Both the position numbers and the translations under genes were made by a program. Shown one piece after another: positions 7,156-9,603 of a stretch of 9,603 nucleotides of DNA (positions are counted from its first letter, which is position 1; each line of letters starts with the position of its first letter). Below the pieces are notes generated by a model that was not told the DNA's origin, did no database searches, and worked only from the letters and a program-made list of their open reading frames with translations. Source of the DNA: Planctomycetaceae bacterium (GTDB lineage: Bacteria; Planctomycetota; Planctomycetia; Planctomycetales; Planctomycetaceae); NCBI GenBank assembly GCA_947463775.1, contig CANHVD010000187.1:1-9603 (forward strand), given 5' to 3'.

Positions 7156-8148
7156 CTACCAGCCCAGCACATGAGCAAAGATTAGTGGCGCAACAATGGT
7201 CGCATCTGATTCGATGATAAACTTCGGCGTATCAACACCCAGTTTACCCCAGGTGATCTTTTCGTTCGGAACCGCGCCCGAGTAACTGCCGTAGCTCGTT
7301 GTTGAATCGCTGATCTGACAGAAGTAACCCCATAGTGGCACGCTGTCACGCTGCAGGTCCTGATGCAGCATTGGCACGACGCAGATCGGGAAGTCACCTG
7401 CGATGCCGCCACCAATCTGAAACATGCCGATCGAATTCTTCATGCTGGCCTCAGTGTAAAACTCGGCCAGCCATGTCATGTATTCGATCCCGGTACGAAC
7501 GGTGTGAACATTCTTTATGTCACCGCGAATTACTGCGGCTGCGTACATGTTGCCCAGCGTTGCATCTTCCCAGCCCGGCACGATGATCGGCAGATTCTTT
7601 TCGGCCGCTGCCAGCATCCATGAGTCCTTTGGATCAATCTGGTAGAACTCCTGATACTTGCCGCTTAGCAGTACCTGATAGAAGAATTCGTGAGGGAAGA
7701 ATCGCTTACCGGCCTGATCGGCAGCGGTCCAAACTTCCAGCATCGCCGTTTCCATGCGGCGCATCGCTTCGCCTTCTGGAATACAGGTATCGGTCACTCG
7801 ATTCATGTGACGATCGAGCAGATCCTGTTCGTCCTGTGGCGACAACTGGCGATAGTGAGGAACTCGTTCGTAGTAATCATGAGCCACGAGGTTGAAGACG
7901 TCCTCTTCGAGATTCGCTCCGGTGCAGGAGATAAGATGCACCTTGTCCTGACGAATCATCTCAGCCAGCGACAATCCCAGTTCCGCAGTGCTCATCGCAC
8001 CGGCCAGAGTAATCATCATCTTGCCACCGGAGGCGAGGTGCTGATGATAGCCCTTGGCCGCATCAATCAACGCGGCCGCGTTGAAGTGGCGATAGTGGTG
8101 GTTGATAAAACGAGTAACCGAGCCGTCAGCTTGCTGGGAATGAGCCAT
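7156..8148 (-). CDS. Deoxyhypusine synthase-like protein (bacterial, polyamine-related)
   Basis: 330 residues from ATG. Deoxyhypusine synthase-family enzymes use NAD to move an aminobutyl group from spermidine onto a lysine. In bacteria, which lack eIF5A, homologues are linked to homospermidine-type polyamine synthesis. Visible motifs: FINHHYRHFNAAALIDAAKG near the start, TLAGAMSTAELGLSL at 47-61, SCTGANLEEDVFNLVAHD at 74-91, IVPGWEDATLGN, FQIGGGIAGDF, and the active-site stretch SDSTTSYGSYSGAVPNEK followed by ITWGK. Lys302 of TWGK matches the lysine that carries the covalent intermediate in the human enzyme. The length is normal for the bacterial type. The frame extends to a TTG at 8331, but those extra 61 residues are arginine-rich and unlike the family. 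ATG 8175 is an alternative start; neither ATG has a well-placed ribosome site. Confidence 0.88.
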   Translation of the reverse strand: MAHSQQADGSVTRFINHHYRHFNAAALIDAAKGYHQHLASGGKMMITLAGAMSTAELGLSLAEMIRQDKVHLISCTGANLEEDVFNLVAHDYYERVPHYRQLSPQDEQDLLDRHMNRVTDTCIPEGEAMRRMETAMLEVWTAADQAGKRFFPHEFFYQVLLSGKYQEFYQIDPKDSWMLAAAEKNLPIIVPGWEDATLGNMYAAAVIRGDIKNVHTVRTGIEYMTWLAEFYTEASMKNSIGMFQIGGGIAGDFPICVVPMLHQDLQRDSVPLWGYFCQISDSTTSYGSYSGAVPNEKITWGKLGVDTPKFIIESDATIVAPLIFAHVLGW

Positions 8149-8572
8149 TGCAGAAATTTCGTCTTCCGGGGTCATGAAAATCAGACAGAGACTCCCCTGA
8201 CGCCGCCGAACATCCGAGCGGTCTTCCCAAAGTCCGCGGCTAGCCAGTGTGAGTTGCGGAATGTTACCGGACGCAAGGCCCCATGCCACGCTTCTGGAAG
8301 GTCGCCGTTCAAAATGCCCCTGAAATGACAATGTGAATGGGACTTCGCCGAACCGTGGTTTGGCGAGAAGTGTCGGTGTTCCCCGAGCGAAGACTTTTCG
8401 ACGATACCGGTTTTTCCGAGGGAATCTGTCCCGCCCGTCAAAAACTGGGACTCCCGCGACGCATCGCCTTGCGAACGTCCCTCCATTCGATTAGTTTCCG
8501 CCTCCCACAGAGCAGCAAGCCCAACGATTTCCTTGTTGTGGCAAGTTGGCTTGGTGGAAAATTCAGGTACCC
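8149..8572. other. Spacer between divergent deoxyhypusine synthase-like gene and tRNA-Leu
   Basis: It should hold promoters in both directions, but I cannot assign -35/-10 boxes with confidence. Its left part stays open in the minus-strand gene frame up to 8331 and may encode up to 61 further residues if an upstream start is used. An inverted repeat TCGCCGAAC-CGTG-GTTTGGCGA (8345-8366, one mismatch) lies about 200 bases before the chosen ATG and could fold in the leader transcript. No other gene is seen. Confidence 0.5.
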
Positions 8573-8657
8573 GCCGGAGTGGCGGAATGGCAGACGCGCT
8601 GGATTCAAAATCCAGTTAGAGTAACATCTAGTGCGGGTTCGACCCCCGCCTCCGGTA
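8573..8657 (+). tRNA. tRNA-Leu, anticodon CAA
   Basis: Acceptor GCCGGAG (8573-8579) pairs with CTCCGGT (8650-8656), with G-U closing the end and A73 at 8657. D stem GCG/CGC is at 8582-8584 and 8595-8597. Anticodon stem CTGGA/TCCAG (8599-8603, 8611-8615) holds loop TTCAAAA, so the anticodon CAA at 8606-8608 reads UUG. The long variable arm (8616-8632) has a TAGA/TCTA stem, typical of class II leucine tRNAs. T arm GCGGG-TTCGACC-CCCGC is at 8633-8649. CCA is not encoded and must be added afterwards. Confidence 0.97.
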
Positions 8658-8691
8658 CTTGATTAGAACGCAGACTTACGAAGTCGCCCGC

Positions 8692-8734
8692 AGGACCCCG
8701 AAAAACATTGAGTTTTTCGGGGTCCTTCTTTTTT
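8692..8734 (+). terminator. Rho-independent terminator after tRNA-Leu
   Basis: Perfect 15-bp stem AGGACCCCGAAAAAC (8692-8706) with GTTTTTCGGGGTCCT (8712-8726), loop ATTGA, then TCTTTTTT. It lies 35 bases past the tRNA and shows that the tRNA is a single-gene transcript. Bases 8735-8973 beyond it show no gene; a weak CTACA...TGTAG hairpin occurs at 8880-8897. Confidence 0.93.
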
Positions 8735-8960
8735 CTACGTTTGCCTTTTGTGACCATCTCGGCTGCTTCTGTGCCACTTGGTATTTCATGATTGGCTCCT
8801 GCCGTTCGTCGCCACGCTCTGTGTTTGCTCGGGCGTTTTCTGACAACGTGTGAAATCTCCGCTGCAACGCTGGATAAATCTACATGCTGATGTGTAGTAT
8901 TGTGGGCTGGCATCGACGACTGGTCTTGCAAAATTGTTGCTTCGATTGAGTCCTGTTAGC

Positions 8961-8967
8961 GGGGAAG
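8961..8967 (+). promoter_or_regulatory. Ribosome binding site of the haem-protein gene
   Basis: GGGGAAG ends six bases before the ATG at 8974. This is an acceptable Shine-Dalgarno and supports that start over the in-frame ATG eight codons later. Confidence 0.55.
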
Positions 8968-8973
8968 TTAGCC

Positions 8974-9603
8974 ATGAGAATCCTGCATATCCGGCAGATG
9001 CACGCCGCTATTCTGACGAGCTTTATTGCACTGATGCTCGACCCCTCTGAAGTACGACCGGCCGAAGACGAGTTTGAAAAGGCGCCGATTCTCTATAGCC
9101 AAAGCAAGCCGCAGAATCGCGTCTCAGTCCTTCAGGAAAGACTAAATCAGGGCGAAGTGGAAATCCCTTACTCGAAAACAATGGGTTACCTGCCTGCACT
9201 GCTAAAGGCACTCGAGGTTCCCGTTGAATCGCAGGTTCTGGTGTTCTCCAAGACCAGCCTGCAGATGATGCGGATCTCTCCGCGAAAGCCGAGGGCGATC
9301 TTCTTTAACGATGACGTCTATGTAGGCTACTGTCAGTCTGGAGAGGTGGTGGAAATATCAGTTTCTGATCCCTTGCTGGGTGCCGTGTTCTATACGCTCG
9401 ATCAGCAGGAGGGTGAAACGCCGGCCATTATCCGCAGAACAGAAAACTGTCTCGTCTGTCACAGTTCGTCGCGGATGGAAGGCGTGCCGGGTCACGTTAT
9501 CCGCTCTTTATACGTCGAGTCCGGCGGACAGCCCCTGATGTCAGCGGGAGGTCGCACCGTTGATCATACGACACCTATCGAAGATCGCTGGGGCGGATGG
9601 TAC
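8974..9603 (+). CDS. Exported single-haem (CxxCH) protein, 3' partial
   Basis: 210 codons are open to the right edge with no stop. The first 30 residues look like a signal peptide (basic start, then AAILTSFIALML), with cleavage perhaps near RPA-ED. The mature part continues with ILYSQSKPQNRVSVLQERL and VLVFSKTSLQMMRISPRKPR followed by AIFFNDDVYVGYC. A single c-type haem site CLVCH lies at residues 159-163 and is followed by VPGHVIRSLY and DHTTPIEDRWGGWY. The order of an N-terminal domain and then a single CxxCH fits exported proteins I recall from planctomycetes and some other phyla, usually labelled only as cytochrome c-like. They are thought to bind haem covalently outside the cytoplasmic membrane; the partner and reaction are unknown. 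More haem sites or an axial Met may lie beyond the window. Confidence 0.85.
   Translation, partial: MRILHIRQMHAAILTSFIALMLDPSEVRPAEDEFEKAPILYSQSKPQNRVSVLQERLNQGEVEIPYSKTMGYLPALLKALEVPVESQVLVFSKTSLQMMRISPRKPRAIFFNDDVYVGYCQSGEVVEISVSDPLLGAVFYTLDQQEGETPAIIRRTENCLVCHSSSRMEGVPGHVIRSLYVESGGQPLMSAGGRTVDHTTPIEDRWGGWY

Noticed and set aside
8573..8734. tRNA end as a phage or island attachment site
   Set aside because: No integrase gene and no direct repeat of the tRNA 3' end is seen nearby; an ordinary terminator follows.

Overview
The window most likely comes from a planctomycete. Four things point that way: an M56 (BlaR1-type) peptidase carrying long extracytoplasmic secretin-like modules; a TIGR03123-type protein linked to tetrahydromethanopterin (H4MPT) C1 metabolism next to a bacterial deoxyhypusine synthase-like gene; an exported single-haem protein of a kind I associate with this phylum; and spacers filled with GC-rich palindromic dispersed repeats. 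The assignment rests on family resemblance, not on a marker gene.

Layout. Bases 1-3810 (+) are one very long reading frame, open at the left edge. It encodes a membrane M56 zinc peptidase followed by about 930 extracytoplasmic residues that I read as secretin-like, SurA-like, STN-like and secretin-like modules. An in-frame block of palindromes and 30-bp tandem repeats (about 387-620) lies just before the catalytic HELLH. Bases 3811-4307 are non-coding and hold an imperfect palindromic element of about 165 bp.

Three minus-strand genes follow, listed in their own transcription order: a deoxyhypusine synthase-like protein (7156-8148), an MfnF-like/TIGR03123 ASKHA-fold protein (5783-6883) and an exported protein of unknown function (4389-5486). 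The last ends at a perfect rho-independent terminator (4308-4344). The gaps between these genes (about 230-300 bp) each carry palindromic repeats, so co-transcription of all three is uncertain.

A tRNA-Leu(CAA) on the plus strand (8573-8657) has its own strong terminator (8692-8734). The window ends inside an exported c-type haem protein (8974 onward, +).

Functional reading. The deoxyhypusine synthase-like enzyme probably acts in polyamine (homospermidine-type) chemistry. The TIGR03123 protein probably acts in making the furan cofactor of H4MPT-linked formaldehyde oxidation. Nothing visible links the two beyond strand and proximity. No clearly new multi-gene system is present. The most unusual items are the repeat invasion of the peptidase domain and the multi-module architecture of that protein.
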